A program made the translations under genes and the position numbers. 15,047 nucleotides of DNA, taken from the NCBI GenBank assembly GCA_023256555.1, contig JALRFB010000005.1:1-15047 (forward strand). Direction: 5' to 3'. The notes under the pieces are model-generated. The model did no database searches. It saw only the letters and a list, made by a program, of their open reading frames with translations, and was not told the origin of the DNA. Of this stretch, positions 1 to 8,961 are shown in pieces. Every line of letters begins with the position of its first letter. Within the stretch, counting starts at the first letter, position 1. The stretch comes from Sediminibacterium sp. (GTDB lineage: Bacteria; Bacteroidota; Bacteroidia; Chitinophagales; Chitinophagaceae).

Positions 1-2
1 CA

Positions 3-1526
3 CACCATGATATTTATTCCATCGAAGATTTATCTCAATTAATTTTCGATTTAAAAAATGCTAACAGAGCGGCAAGAATCAATGTTAAATTAGTTTCTAA
101 AGCAGGTGTTGGTACTATTGCTGCTGGTGTTACTAAGGCAAAAGCTGATGTAGTATTGATTGCAGGTTTTGATGGAGGTACAGGTGCTTCTCCTTTAAGT
201 TCTATTAAGCATACAGGTTTACCTTGGGAATTAGGTTTAGCAGAGACACATCAAACGCTAGTTAAAAATAAATTAAGATCTCGTGTGGTTGTACAAGCTG
301 ATGGACAAATGAAAACAGGTAGAGACATCGCCATCGCTGCATTATTAGGTGCTGAAGAATGGGGTGTTGCTACTGCAGCATTAGTAGTAGAAGGTTGTAT
401 CATGATGCGTAAATGTCATCTTAATACCTGCCCTGTTGGAGTAGCCACTCAAGATCCTGAATTAAGAAAAAGATTTAAAGGCAATCCTGATCATGTAGTT
501 ACTTTCTTTGAATTTATTACACAAGAGCTACGTGAAATCATGGCTGAATTAGGTTACAGAACAGTGGATGAAATGATAGGCCAAGTGGACGCGCTAACAA
601 TACGTAAGAATATAAATCATTGGAAATTCAAAAACCTTGATTTAAGTGGCGTATTATATAAGGAACCAGCAGAAGACGGTGTTGGATTATATCAAACAGA
701 AACACAGGATCACGGATTATCCAATGTGTTAGATTGGAAATTATTAGAAGCAGCACAACCAGCTATTCAACAACAAGAAAAAGTGAAAGCTAGTTTTGAT
801 ATTAAGAATACTGACAGAACTGTGGGAACCATTGTTTCCAATGAAATTACAAAAGTCCATAAAGGAAATGGATTACCAGATGGCACAATACATTTCAAAT
901 TTAATGGTACTGCTGGACAAAGTTTTGGCGCTTTTAATACAAAAGGTTTAACCCTTGAATTAGAAGGTGATGCGAATGACTATTTTGGTAAAGGTTTAAG
1001 TGGTGCACAACTAATTGTATACCCAGATAAAAAAGCAGGATTTGTAGCAGAAGAAAATATCATCATTGGTAATACTGCTTTTTACGGAGCAACTAGTGGA
1101 CATGCTTATATCAGAGGTAAAGCTGGAGAAAGATTTGCAGTTAGAAATTCTGGAGCTACTGTAGTAACAGAAGGTGTGGGTGACCATGGTTGTGAATACA
1201 TGACTGGAGGAACTGCTGTGATATTAGGACCTACTGGTAGAAACTTTGCTGCAGGTATGAGTGGAGGTATTGCCTATATATACAATGTGAAAGGTGATTT
1301 TGATGTATTGTGTAATAAAGAAATGGTTGATCTTGATCCTGTAGCAGATCAAGACATTACAACTTTGAAACAACTTATTCAAAACCATTATAACCATACT
1401 GAAAGTACAGTTGCTAAATTTATTTTAGCTGATTTTGATAACCAATTAAAACACTTTATTAAAGTATTCCCTAGAGATTACAAGAAAGTGTTATTATCTA
1501 AACAAAAAACTGCTACAGTAAAATAA
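3..1526 (+). CDS. gltB: Glutamate synthase large subunit, C-terminal third (5' end outside the window)
   Basis: This is the C-terminal part of the large subunit of glutamate synthase (GOGAT), which converts glutamine and 2-oxoglutarate to two glutamates in the cytoplasm. The frame is open from base 3, so the gene enters from the left edge; the first internal ATG (156) is not the start. 507 residues are visible of about 1500 usual for the family. The first part is the FMN-binding synthase domain ([34 protein letters not shown]). The three cysteines of the [3Fe-4S] cluster have the family spacing C-x5-C-x4-C (codons at 396, 414 and 429). The remainder is the glycine-rich C-terminal beta-helix domain (for example [13 protein letters not shown] and [13 protein letters not shown]). 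The stop is 31 bases before gltD, so the two subunits are almost certainly co-transcribed. The N-terminal glutaminase domain and the promoter lie outside the window. Confidence 0.97.
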   Translation, partial: HHDIYSIEDLSQLIFDLKNANRAARINVKLVSKAGVGTIAAGVTKAKADVVLIAGFDGGTGASPLSSIKHTGLPWELGLAETHQTLVKNKLRSRVVVQADGQMKTGRDIAIAALLGAEEWGVATAALVVEGCIMMRKCHLNTCPVGVATQDPELRKRFKGNPDHVVTFFEFITQELREIMAELGYRTVDEMIGQVDALTIRKNINHWKFKNLDLSGVLYKEPAEDGVGLYQTETQDHGLSNVLDWKLLEAAQPAIQQQEKVKASFDIKNTDRTVGTIVSNEITKVHKGNGLPDGTIHFKFNGTAGQSFGAFNTKGLTLELEGDANDYFGKGLSGAQLIVYPDKKAGFVAEENIIIGNTAFYGATSGHAYIRGKAGERFAVRNSGATVVTEGVGDHGCEYMTGGTAVILGPTGRNFAAGMSGGIAYIYNVKGDFDVLCNKEMVDLDPVADQDITTLKQLIQNHYNHTESTVAKFILADFDNQLKHFIKVFPRDYKKVLLSKQKTATVK

Positions 1527-1557
1527 AAAATAATTATTCAATTTTGAATTCATCATT

Positions 1558-3033
1558 ATGGGTAAACCAACCGGATTTAAAGAATATACTAGAGAACTTC
1601 CTTCTAAATTACCTGTAGAAGAAAGAAAGAAAAACTACAATGAGTTCGTTCAATTATTGCCTGAGCAAAAATTAAACGAACAATCAGCTCGTTGTATGAA
1701 TTGTGGTGTACCATTCTGTCATAGCGGATGTCCTTTAGGAAATATTATTCCTGAATTTAATGATGCCGTGTATAAAAAAGAATGGAAAGAAGCTTATGAA
1801 ATTTTGATTTCAACCAATAACTTTCCAGAATTCACTGGACGTATTTGCCCTGCACCATGTGAGAGCGCATGTGTATTAGGCATCAATCAACCAGCTGTAA
1901 CAATTGAAGAAATTGAAAAGCATATCATTGAAATTGCTTTTGAAAAAGGTTTTGTAAAACCACGTAAACCTAATACAAGAACAGGAAAGAAAGTAGCTGT
2001 CATTGGTTCTGGACCTTCTGGCTTAGCTGCTGCAGCTCAATTAAATTATGCAGGACACGAAGTAACTGTATTTGAGAGAGATCCTAAGCCAGGTGGTTTA
2101 TTAAGATTTGGTATACCAGATTTTAAATTAGAAAAAAATGTAGTTGAAAGAAGAATTCAAATATTAGAACAAGAAGGCATTCAATTTAAATGCAATGCAA
2201 ATGTAGGGGTGAATGTAAGAGTAAATGATATTGTACGTGAATACGATGCGATTGTGTTAGCAGGAGGATCTACTATTCCAAGAGATTTAACAATACCTGG
2301 TAGAGAATTAAATGGGGTGCATTTTGCCATGGAATTCTTAAAACAACAAAACAAAAGAGTTAGCAACTTGCCAGTTGAAGAAAAAGAGATTTTAGCCACT
2401 GGAAAAAATGTAGTGGTGATTGGTGGTGGTGACACTGGTAGTGATTGTGTTGGAACATCCAATAGACAAGGTGCAAAATCTGTTACACAATTTGAATTAT
2501 TACCAAAACCACCTGCAACAAGAGCATCTTATATGCCTTGGCCAACCTACCCTATGTTATTAAAAACAACTACTTCTCATGAAGAAGGGGTTGAAAGAGT
2601 ATGGGAAGTGGCAACCAAAGCATTCATTGGCGATAATAAAGGAAATCTAAAAGCATTACAAATTGTAGATTTAGAATGGAGCAGTGCTGCTGATGGAAGA
2701 CCTGCTAGTTTTAAGGAAAAAGAAGGTAGTATAAGAGAAATACCTTGCGAAGCAGCATTTTTAGCAATGGGCTTTTTACACCCACAACAAAATGGATTAT
2801 TAGAAGAACTAGGTGTGGAGTTAGATGAAAGAGGAAATGTAAAAGCAACTGAAACTGCTTTTCAAACCTCTGTTCCTAAAATATTCACTGCTGGAGATAT
2901 GAGAAGAGGCCAGTCTTTGGTGGTTTGGGCAATAAGTGAAGGAAGAGAGTGTGCCAGAAAAGTAGATATCTACCTTACTGGTAGTTCTTTATTAGAATCT
3001 AAAGATGCTAGTTTATTGGCTCAAATGGCCTAA
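1558..3033 (+). CDS. gltD: Glutamate synthase small subunit (NADPH-dependent)
   Basis: The 491-residue length is normal for GltD, the subunit that takes electrons from NAD(P)H through FAD and iron-sulfur clusters to the large subunit. The N-terminal ferredoxin-like part carries Cys46, Cys49, Cys54 and Cys58, then Cys97, Cys101 and Cys105, as expected for its [4Fe-4S] clusters. A first Rossmann motif, GSGPSG (150-155), binds FAD; a second, GGGDTG (289-294), is the NAD(P)H site. The C-terminal region has the usual FAD-contact segment IFTAGDMRRGQSLVVWAISEG. The ATG at 1558 gives the family's MGKPTGFKEY-like N-terminus; no Shine-Dalgarno sequence precedes it, as is common in Bacteroidota. It lies 31 bases after gltB and is followed by a strong terminator, so it ends the gltBD transcript. 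Related two-domain oxidoreductases exist, but pairing with gltB settles the assignment. Confidence 0.97.
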   Translation: MGKPTGFKEYTRELPSKLPVEERKKNYNEFVQLLPEQKLNEQSARCMNCGVPFCHSGCPLGNIIPEFNDAVYKKEWKEAYEILISTNNFPEFTGRICPAPCESACVLGINQPAVTIEEIEKHIIEIAFEKGFVKPRKPNTRTGKKVAVIGSGPSGLAAAAQLNYAGHEVTVFERDPKPGGLLRFGIPDFKLEKNVVERRIQILEQEGIQFKCNANVGVNVRVNDIVREYDAIVLAGGSTIPRDLTIPGRELNGVHFAMEFLKQQNKRVSNLPVEEKEILATGKNVVVIGGGDTGSDCVGTSNRQGAKSVTQFELLPKPPATRASYMPWPTYPMLLKTTTSHEEGVERVWEVATKAFIGDNKGNLKALQIVDLEWSSAADGRPASFKEKEGSIREIPCEAAFLAMGFLHPQQNGLLEELGVELDERGNVKATETAFQTSVPKIFTAGDMRRGQSLVVWAISEGRECARKVDIYLTGSSLLESKDASLLAQMA

Positions 3034-3073
3034 ATGTACACTTTCAGGTCAATTACTTAAATAAGTTATTCAC

Positions 3074-3103
3074 ATGCCGATTCTTAAGAATCGGCATTTT
3101 TTT
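3074..3103 (+). terminator. Intrinsic terminator after gltD
   Basis: A perfect inverted repeat: ATGCCGATTC (3074-3083), four-base loop TTAA, GAATCGGCAT (3088-3097), followed by a T run to 3103. It sits 40 bases after the gltD stop and separates gltBD from amt. The stem itself is a full palindrome. Confidence 0.9.
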
Positions 3104-3187
3104 ATTCTAAAATATTCAAAATCAACATAATATTTTAAAATAATTAAATTACAAATTCATATTATATTATTTTATATGTTTAATTAT

Positions 3188-3221
3188 TTTGATTAAAAAC
3201 ATAATTTTTAACGTATTTTTG
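3188..3221 (+). promoter_or_regulatory. Candidate Bacteroidota-type promoter for amt
   Basis: TATTTTTG at 3214-3221 fits the Bacteroidota -7 element TAnnTTTG, and TTTG at 3188-3191 fits the -33 element. The 22-base spacing is slightly longer than the usual 19-21. It lies downstream of the gltD terminator and would place the transcript start about 40 bases before the amt ATG. The whole 3034-3268 interval is extremely AT-rich, so chance matches are possible. Apart from the terminator, the only other structure I see is a weak AT-only inverted repeat (AAAATATT 3109-3116 with AATATTTT 3129-3136). I see no clear NtrC or sigma-54 site. Confidence 0.45.
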
Positions 3222-3268
3222 AAATTATAAATTAATATATTTTATTTTTTAATATTAAATCAACAAGC

Positions 3269-4627
3269 ATGAAGAATCAAGTAGTACAAAAAGTAACCCC
3301 TTTCTTACTTCTATTAGTGGTAGCTGTGCTGGCATTATTTGTTCCCCAATTACCCAATTTCCAGGGAGATGCAAATACTTATAGTGCAGCAGATATTGCA
3401 TGGATATTAGTGGCTACTGCCTTGGTATTTATCATGACCCCCGGCTTGGCTTTCTTTTATGGAGGAATGGTACATAGAAAGAACATCATTTCAACAATGA
3501 TTAAAAGTATTGTATCTGCAGGTATAGTTACAGTGATCTGGGTTACTTATGGCTATAGTTTAAGTTTTGGAGAATCAATCAATGGTTTAATAGGTAATCC
3601 AATGACCCATTTATTTTTTAAAGGAGTAGCCAATGGCGCACCTGCATTACAAGGTGGTGCAGCACTAACTATTCCATTATTGTTATTTGCTATGTTCCAA
3701 TTAATGTTTGCCATCATTACTCCTGGTTTAGTAGTGGGTGCAGTAGCTGAACGTATCAAATTCACTTCTTATATTTTATTCATTGTATTGTTTATCACAT
3801 TCATATATGCTCCTTTAGCACATTGGTCTTGGCATCCAAGTGGATTCTTATTTAAAATGGGTGCATTAGACTTTGCAGGTGGTACTGTAGTGCATATTAG
3901 CGCAGGTTGTGCTGCATTGGCTGGTGCAATAGTTTTAAAACAAAGAAGAGCTAAATTGGAGCAACAAGAAATTCCACCAGCAAATATTCCTTATGTATTA
4001 ATTGGGACAGGTTTATTATGGTTTGGCTGGTTTGGTTTCAACGCAGGTTCGGCATTAGGTGCAAATGCATTAGCAGTAAATGCTTTTGCAACAACTAATA
4101 CTGCAGCAGCAGCAGCTGGTTTGGCATGGATGTTTTTTGATGTAATGAAAGGTAAAAAGCCTTCTGTATTGGGATTCTGTATTGGTGCCGTAGTTGGATT
4201 GGTTGCTATTACTCCTGCTGCTGGATTTGTAGGCATTCCACAAAGTATTTTTATTGGTATAATTGGCGCAGTAATCTCTAATGTATTGAGTCATGCATTT
4301 AAATTATCTAGAGTAGATGATACTTTGGATGTATTCCCATGTCACGGTATTGGAGGAATAGTAGGTATGTTATTGACTGGTGTATTTGCTTCTAAAGCAG
4401 TCAACCCGGCAGGTGCGGATGGATTATTTTATGGCAATCCTACATTTTTCTTTATTCAGTTAAAAGCCATGTTGATTGTAGTAGCATATAGCTTTACAGT
4501 TTCCTTTGTAATCTTCAAATTAATTTCTTTCTTATTACCATTACGTGTATCTGAAGAAGAAGAAGAATTAGGCTTAGATGCCACTCAACATGACGAAAAA
4601 TATGGTCGAAACCCCTTAAAGGCATAA
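3269..4627 (+). CDS. amt: Ammonium transporter, Amt/MEP family
   Basis: A 452-residue inner-membrane channel that imports ammonium. The N-terminal hydrophobic segment (about 10-27) is followed by the family core beginning ADIAWILVATALVFIMTPGLA. The Amt signature DFAGGTVVHISAG (201-213) contributes the first pore histidine, His209; the second, His359, lies in DVFPCHGIGGIVG. These match the twin-His pair of E. coli AmtB. WFGWFGFNAGSALG (251-264) is also strongly conserved. The acidic C-terminal tail (RVSEEEEELGLDATQHDEKYG) is the cytoplasmic region that interacts with PII proteins in characterised members. The gene stands alone between two strong terminators, directly after gltBD, which fits a nitrogen-assimilation role. 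No glnK/glnB gene adjoins it, although amt-glnK pairs are common elsewhere. The ATG at 3269 is chosen because it precedes the hydrophobic N-terminus. Confidence 0.96.
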   Translation: MKNQVVQKVTPFLLLLVVAVLALFVPQLPNFQGDANTYSAADIAWILVATALVFIMTPGLAFFYGGMVHRKNIISTMIKSIVSAGIVTVIWVTYGYSLSFGESINGLIGNPMTHLFFKGVANGAPALQGGAALTIPLLLFAMFQLMFAIITPGLVVGAVAERIKFTSYILFIVLFITFIYAPLAHWSWHPSGFLFKMGALDFAGGTVVHISAGCAALAGAIVLKQRRAKLEQQEIPPANIPYVLIGTGLLWFGWFGFNAGSALGANALAVNAFATTNTAAAAAGLAWMFFDVMKGKKPSVLGFCIGAVVGLVAITPAAGFVGIPQSIFIGIIGAVISNVLSHAFKLSRVDDTLDVFPCHGIGGIVGMLLTGVFASKAVNPAGADGLFYGNPTFFFIQLKAMLIVVAYSFTVSFVIFKLISFLLPLRVSEEEEELGLDATQHDEKYGRNPLKA

Positions 4628-4670
4628 TGAATGCTTAGCTTATTTATATAAATTTAAATAGCTGTTAATC

Positions 4671-4705
4671 AAACCTCCCTAATCCAAAATTAGGGAGGTT
4701 TTTTT
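4671..4705 (+). terminator. Strong intrinsic terminator between amt and plsC
   Basis: A 13-base-pair perfect stem, AAACCTCCCTAAT (4671-4683) with ATTAGGGAGGTTT (4689-4701), five-base loop CCAAA, followed by a T run to 4705. It lies 43 bases after the amt stop and ends only 15 bases before the plsC ATG, leaving almost no room for a separate plsC promoter. Confidence 0.92.
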
Positions 4706-4720
4706 GTATATTAGTGCCTC

Positions 4721-5431
4721 ATGAAAAAGCAGAAAAACCCTTTATTATATTTAATTAGCTTATTGCAATTTCTTTATTGTATATACGCACTTTTGGTATT
4801 TGCCATACTCACCATCCTATCTGTAATTACAATGCTTTTTTTACTTCCTTTTAGTAAAAGTAAACTTAGTAAAAGAGTATATAAAATTTGCAGATATTGG
4901 TCCAAAGCATTTCTTCTTTTAATTGGCATTCAACATATCGAAATTTTTGAAGACAATCATGACTTCAAAAAGCCACATATTTTTGTGGCCAACCATAATT
5001 CTTATATGGATATCCCTCCAATTGTGCAATTAAAACACCAACCCATTAAACCTTTAGGAAAGTTTGAATCTTCTAAAATTCCCATTTTTGGCTGGATATA
5101 CCGGGCAGCTGTGATAATGGTTGATCGAAGTAGTCCAGATAAAAGAGCGAAGAGTTTAAGAAACCTAAAGGCAGCTTTACATAAAAAGACATCCATTTTT
5201 ATATTCCCTGAGGGAACATTTAGTATGACTGAAGAGCAACCTATGAAGGCATTTTATAATGGGGCATTTAAACTAGCCATTGAAATGCAAGTTCCCATAC
5301 AACCTATTTTAATGATTGATGCAGTTGATAGAATGCACTACTCTGGTCTTTTCACTTTAACGCCTGGCAAGAATAGAGTCGTGTTTATTTACCCACTGTT
5401 CAAATTGAAGGATATACAATGGATGACATAG
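4721..5431 (+). CDS. plsC: 1-acyl-sn-glycerol-3-phosphate acyltransferase (PlsC-like), apparent frameshift near the 3' end
   Basis: A membrane-associated acyltransferase of the PlsC/LPLAT family, likely acylating lysophosphatidate in phospholipid synthesis; substrate inferred from family only. As read it is 236 residues. A long hydrophobic N-terminal segment (about 8-42) is followed by the catalytic NHxxxxD motif (His92, Asp97), a GWIYRAAVIMVDR segment, the FPEGTFS motif (162-168) and VPIQP (191-195). The last residues (after about Pro225, LFKLKDIQWMT) do not resemble the family. In the +1 frame, bases 5395-5505 encode a fitting C-terminus, so one base appears to be missing from the C run at 5392-5394. 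With a fourth C the protein would be about 261 residues and end 5 bases before priA. This may be a sequencing error or a real frameshift; all catalytic motifs lie upstream of it. Start: ATG 4721, 15 bases after a terminator. Confidence 0.9.
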   Translation: MKKQKNPLLYLISLLQFLYCIYALLVFAILTILSVITMLFLLPFSKSKLSKRVYKICRYWSKAFLLLIGIQHIEIFEDNHDFKKPHIFVANHNSYMDIPPIVQLKHQPIKPLGKFESSKIPIFGWIYRAAVIMVDRSSPDKRAKSLRNLKAALHKKTSIFIFPEGTFSMTEEQPMKAFYNGAFKLAIEMQVPIQPILMIDAVDRMHYSGLFTLTPGKNRVVFIYPLFKLKDIQWMT

Positions 5432-5505
5432 ACCACTTAAAAAATAAAGTATACCAAATGATGGATGAAGGATTAAGAAGATACAGATTCTATCCTACTA
5501 AATAA
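5395..5505 (+). other. plsC: Out-of-frame C-terminal coding tail of plsC
   Basis: This stretch is open in the +1 frame relative to the plsC start and encodes 36 residues before TAA at 5503-5505. They include VQIEGYTMDD and VYQMMDEGLRRY, an amphipathic ending of the sort I expect in Bacteroidota PlsC-like proteins. It has no start codon at its beginning and makes sense only as the displaced end of plsC. Ending 5 bases before the priA ATG restores the tight spacing seen in the rest of this gene set. Confidence 0.75.
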
Positions 5506-5510
5506 CCACC

Positions 5511-7943
5511 ATGTTCGCAGAAATTATCATACCATTAGCACTACCTAAAAATTATACTTGGTCTATCCCGACGGATTTACAAGAACAAGTCATGGTGGGC
5601 ATGCGTGTAGAAGTAATTTTGGGTGCCAATAAAAGATATGCGGGTATTGTAAAAAAAATAATAAAGGAAACGAATATTGGATTTAAAACAAAGTCCATTT
5701 TAGGTATTTTGGACGATGCTCCTATTGTATATCCTGAACAAATAGCATTATGGGAATGGATGGCCAAATACTATATGTGCACCGAAGGGGAAGTAATGCA
5801 AGCTGCCATTCCAAGTCATTTGAAAATATCTAGCGAAACGGTTTTTGTATTAAACGAAGAATATACCAGAGATGTACACGCACTATCTGATGCAGAATAC
5901 ATTATTAGTGAAGCATTGGAAATCAAAAAGACTTTAAATTTAGTAGAAATACAAAAATTATTGGATAGAAAATCTGTCTACCCTGTCTTGAATAAATTAA
6001 TTCAGAAAGGTATCTGTTTTGTTCAAGAAAATATGACAGATAAATACACCATTAAGGAAGAAACCATTATTCTTTTAGCACCTGAATATAAAAATGAAGC
6101 GAATTTAGAGAACTTGATGAATGAGTGGACTAGAGCCCCTAAACAATTACAACTTTTATTAGCTTATTTACACTTACTAAAAACAGAAGGTACTGTTATT
6201 CAAAAAGATTTGTTACAAAAAGCCGACGCATCACATGCACAATTAAAAGCATTAATTGAAAAAGGCATCCTAATAGCAGAGAAAAGGAAGGTTGATAGAA
6301 TTAATAATGAGTCAGTAGAATCTTCTACAAGTATTACTTTGAGTGAATTGCAAAAGAGCAGCTTAGAAAGTCTTAAAGAGCAAATGCAAAACCATGCTGT
6401 AAATCTATTACATGGAATTACAGGAAGTGGTAAAACCCAATTATATGTATCCCTTATTAATGATATAGTAGCCAAAGGTAAACAGGCATTATTTATGCTT
6501 CCTGAAATTGCCTTAACTGCACAAATGATCAGAAGGCTTAAAATGTATTTTGGCAACAATATTGCAATATATCATTCTAAGTTTAATCCAAATGAGCGTG
6601 TAGAAATATGGAATAAAGTAAAGACAGGTGAAATCAAGATAGTATTAGGTGCAAGATCTGCATTGTTTCTACCCTACAAAGACCTTTCATTAATTGTAAT
6701 TGATGAAGAGCATGATGGATCTTATAAACAACAAGATCCAGCCCCTAGATACCAAGCCAGAGATACAGCTATATACTATGCTAATCAAATTGGGGCTAAA
6801 GTAATCTTAGGGTCAGCTACTCCAAGCGTGGAGAGCTTTTACAATGCTCAACAAAAAAAATATGGTTATGTTTATTTAAATGAGCGATATAGTAAAGGGA
6901 GTTTACCTAAGATTGAAATTATTGATACAAAAAAACAAATTGACAATACAACAGTACTTACTCCTTCATTACTGAAAGCCATTCAGGAAACTATTGCCAA
7001 AAATAAACAAGTCATCCTTTTCCAAAACAGAAGAGGTTACGCCCCTTATATGATTTGCCAAACATGTGGATGGATTCCTCATTGCCATCATTGCGATGTT
7101 ACTTTGACTTATCATAAAGGTAAAAATATGTTGTCATGTCATTATTGTGGCGCAAACTATCCAATTGTTACTACCTGTCAAGCTTGCGGAAAGCAAGATT
7201 TTAAACAAAAGAATTTTGGAACGGAGCAAATTGAAGAAAAATTAAGTAAAGCATTACCATATATCCGTATTGCTAGAATGGATTTGGATAATATCAAAGG
7301 TAAAAACGAACACGACCAACTCATTCAACATTTTGAACAAAGACAGATTGATGTTCTTGTGGGAACACAGATGGTAGTAAAAGGTCTAGATTTTGAACAT
7401 GTAGATTTAGTAGGTATTGTAGACGCAGATAGTTTACTTAATTTCAATCAATATAGAGTCAATGAAAGAGCTTTTCAAATGATGGAACAGGTTAGCGGAA
7501 GAGCTGGAAGAAAAAACGATCAGGGTAAAGTTTTGATTCAGGTAAGTCAAGTACAACACCCGGTGATACAATTAGTACAAGCGCATGACTATTTTAAGTT
7601 CTATGATTTCGAGATTCAAAATCGAAAACATTTTGCTTATCCTCCATTCAGCAGAATTGTAAGTATTCTTTTTAAGCATAAAGAGAATAATATAGCAGAG
7701 GAAGCATGTAATCATTTTCTACTTTCTTTAGATCCAGCGATTCAAAAAACAGTGCTAGGTCCTGCACAACCCGTTATTAATAGAATTAGAAATAAATATA
7801 TATGGGAATTATGTATTAAGATATCGCCTAAAGCAGATCAATTGATTTTGGCTAAAAGACAATTATTGCACTATTTACAACTAATTCAAGTGCATCCAAG
7901 ATATAAAAGCGTTCAAATAATTTTAGACATCGACCCAAATTAA
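5511..7943 (+). CDS. priA: Primosomal protein N' (PriA), replication restart DNA helicase
   Basis: PriA is a 3'-to-5' superfamily 2 helicase that recognises stalled forks and starts reloading of the replicative helicase. The 810-residue length is normal for Bacteroidota PriA. The N-terminal DNA-binding domain begins MFAEIIIPLALPKNYTW. Walker A is GITGSGKT (302-309), Walker B is DEEH (398-401), and motif III is GSATPS (434-439). The zinc-binding module inserted between the helicase lobes is complete: Cys516, 519, 525, 528, 543, 546, 556 and 559 form four CxxC pairs. Motif V is VGTQMVVKGLDF and motif VI is QVSGRAGR (660-667). The ATG at 5511 gives the typical N-terminus. It follows the restored plsC stop by 5 bases and precedes murB by 4, so the three are probably one transcript. 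No defects seen. Confidence 0.97.
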   Translation: MFAEIIIPLALPKNYTWSIPTDLQEQVMVGMRVEVILGANKRYAGIVKKIIKETNIGFKTKSILGILDDAPIVYPEQIALWEWMAKYYMCTEGEVMQAAIPSHLKISSETVFVLNEEYTRDVHALSDAEYIISEALEIKKTLNLVEIQKLLDRKSVYPVLNKLIQKGICFVQENMTDKYTIKEETIILLAPEYKNEANLENLMNEWTRAPKQLQLLLAYLHLLKTEGTVIQKDLLQKADASHAQLKALIEKGILIAEKRKVDRINNESVESSTSITLSELQKSSLESLKEQMQNHAVNLLHGITGSGKTQLYVSLINDIVAKGKQALFMLPEIALTAQMIRRLKMYFGNNIAIYHSKFNPNERVEIWNKVKTGEIKIVLGARSALFLPYKDLSLIVIDEEHDGSYKQQDPAPRYQARDTAIYYANQIGAKVILGSATPSVESFYNAQQKKYGYVYLNERYSKGSLPKIEIIDTKKQIDNTTVLTPSLLKAIQETIAKNKQVILFQNRRGYAPYMICQTCGWIPHCHHCDVTLTYHKGKNMLSCHYCGANYPIVTTCQACGKQDFKQKNFGTEQIEEKLSKALPYIRIARMDLDNIKGKNEHDQLIQHFEQRQIDVLVGTQMVVKGLDFEHVDLVGIVDADSLLNFNQYRVNERAFQMMEQVSGRAGRKNDQGKVLIQVSQVQHPVIQLVQAHDYFKFYDFEIQNRKHFAYPPFSRIVSILFKHKENNIAEEACNHFLLSLDPAIQKTVLGPAQPVINRIRNKYIWELCIKISPKADQLILAKRQLLHYLQLIQVHPRYKSVQIILDIDPN

Positions 7944-7947
7944 TCAA

Positions 7948-8961
7948 ATGCTTATTCAAGAAAATATATCACTAAAGTCACTTAATAGTTTTGGCTGTAA
8001 TGCGAATGCAAGTCATTTCTGTATTATCAAAAGAAAAGACGAATTAAATGATGCAATAAGTTGGTGCAAACATCAGCAAAAACCATTTTTAATTTTAGGT
8101 GGGGGCAGCAATATACTATTTACAAAAGATTTTGATGGATTAGTAATAAAAATCGATATCAAAGGAATTGAATTAGTAAAAGAAACCCCATCAGATATTA
8201 TCATTAATGTTGGTGCAGGAGAAAACTGGCATTTATTAGTAAAATACTGTGTTCAAAAATCATGGGGTGGAATTGAAAACCTTAGCTTAATTCCTGGAAC
8301 TGTTGGGGCGGCTCCCATACAAAATATTGGCGCTTATGGAGTTGAAGCCAAAGACTGCATTACTCAAATTACAGCCTATGACACCCAACTAAATCAATGG
8401 GTAACAATCCTAAATAAAGAATGCCAATTTGGATATAGGACTAGCTTATTTAAACAAGAAAAAAATAGGTACATCATTACTGAAGTACAATTTAGTTTAC
8501 AAAAGCAACCAACATTACATACTGACTATGGAGCCATTAGAGATGTTTTACATCGAAAACAAATTAAACAGCCAAGTATTGAAGCTATTTCTGATGCAGT
8601 AATTGAAATTAGAACAGAGAAACTACCAGACCCAACTAAATTAGGAAACGCAGGTAGTTTTTTCAAAAATCCTACAGTTAGTATTGAAGTTTTTGATGCT
8701 TTAAAAGCAGCATATCCTAATATTATTGCTTTCCCCATTTCTAATACTGAATATAAATTAGCAGCTGGATGGCTAATTGAACAAACCGGATGGAAGGGCA
8801 AAAGAAACGGCGCAGTGGGTTGTTATGAAAAACAAGCACTAGTGATTGTCAATTATGCTGAAGCAACAGGAATAGAGATATATAATTTCTCAGAAGAAAT
8901 TATACAATCTGTCCTAGATAAATTTGGCATCCAATTGGAAAGAGAAGTAAATGTAGTGTAA
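7948..8961 (+). CDS. murB: UDP-N-acetylmuramate dehydrogenase (UDP-N-acetylenolpyruvoylglucosamine reductase)
   Basis: MurB is the FAD- and NADPH-dependent cytoplasmic enzyme that reduces UDP-GlcNAc-enolpyruvate to UDP-MurNAc, the second committed step of peptidoglycan precursor synthesis. The 337-residue length and motifs fit the type I (E. coli-like) class. FAD-binding segments are ILGGGSN (49-55) and IPGTVGAAPIQNIGAYG (115-131). Arg164 lies in FGYRTSLF. The catalytic serine is Ser237 in GNAGSFFKNP, and the C-terminal catalytic glutamate is Glu333 in LEREVNVV. It starts 4 bases after the priA stop, implying co-transcription and probable translational coupling. Its stop lies 4 bases from the stop of the convergent porin gene, with no conventional terminator between them. 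Confidence 0.97.
   Translation: MLIQENISLKSLNSFGCNANASHFCIIKRKDELNDAISWCKHQQKPFLILGGGSNILFTKDFDGLVIKIDIKGIELVKETPSDIIINVGAGENWHLLVKYCVQKSWGGIENLSLIPGTVGAAPIQNIGAYGVEAKDCITQITAYDTQLNQWVTILNKECQFGYRTSLFKQEKNRYIITEVQFSLQKQPTLHTDYGAIRDVLHRKQIKQPSIEAISDAVIEIRTEKLPDPTKLGNAGSFFKNPTVSIEVFDALKAAYPNIIAFPISNTEYKLAAGWLIEQTGWKGKRNGAVGCYEKQALVIVNYAEATGIEIYNFSEEIIQSVLDKFGIQLEREVNVV

Noticed and set aside
156..1526. gltB starting at ATG 156
   Set aside because: The frame is open back to base 3 and encodes conserved GltB sequence there, so this ATG is internal.
2181..2462. 93-codon minus-strand open frame inside gltD
   Set aside because: It lies antisense to the conserved NADPH-binding region of GltD and has no plausible start context or family features.
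3109..3136. AT-only inverted repeat in the amt leader
   Set aside because: Eight A/T pairs with a 12-base loop are expected by chance in such AT-rich DNA; not convincing as an operator.
6200..6559. 119-codon minus-strand open frame inside priA
   Set aside because: It covers the PriA Walker A region in antisense; cysteine-rich, low-complexity translation typical of a shadow frame.
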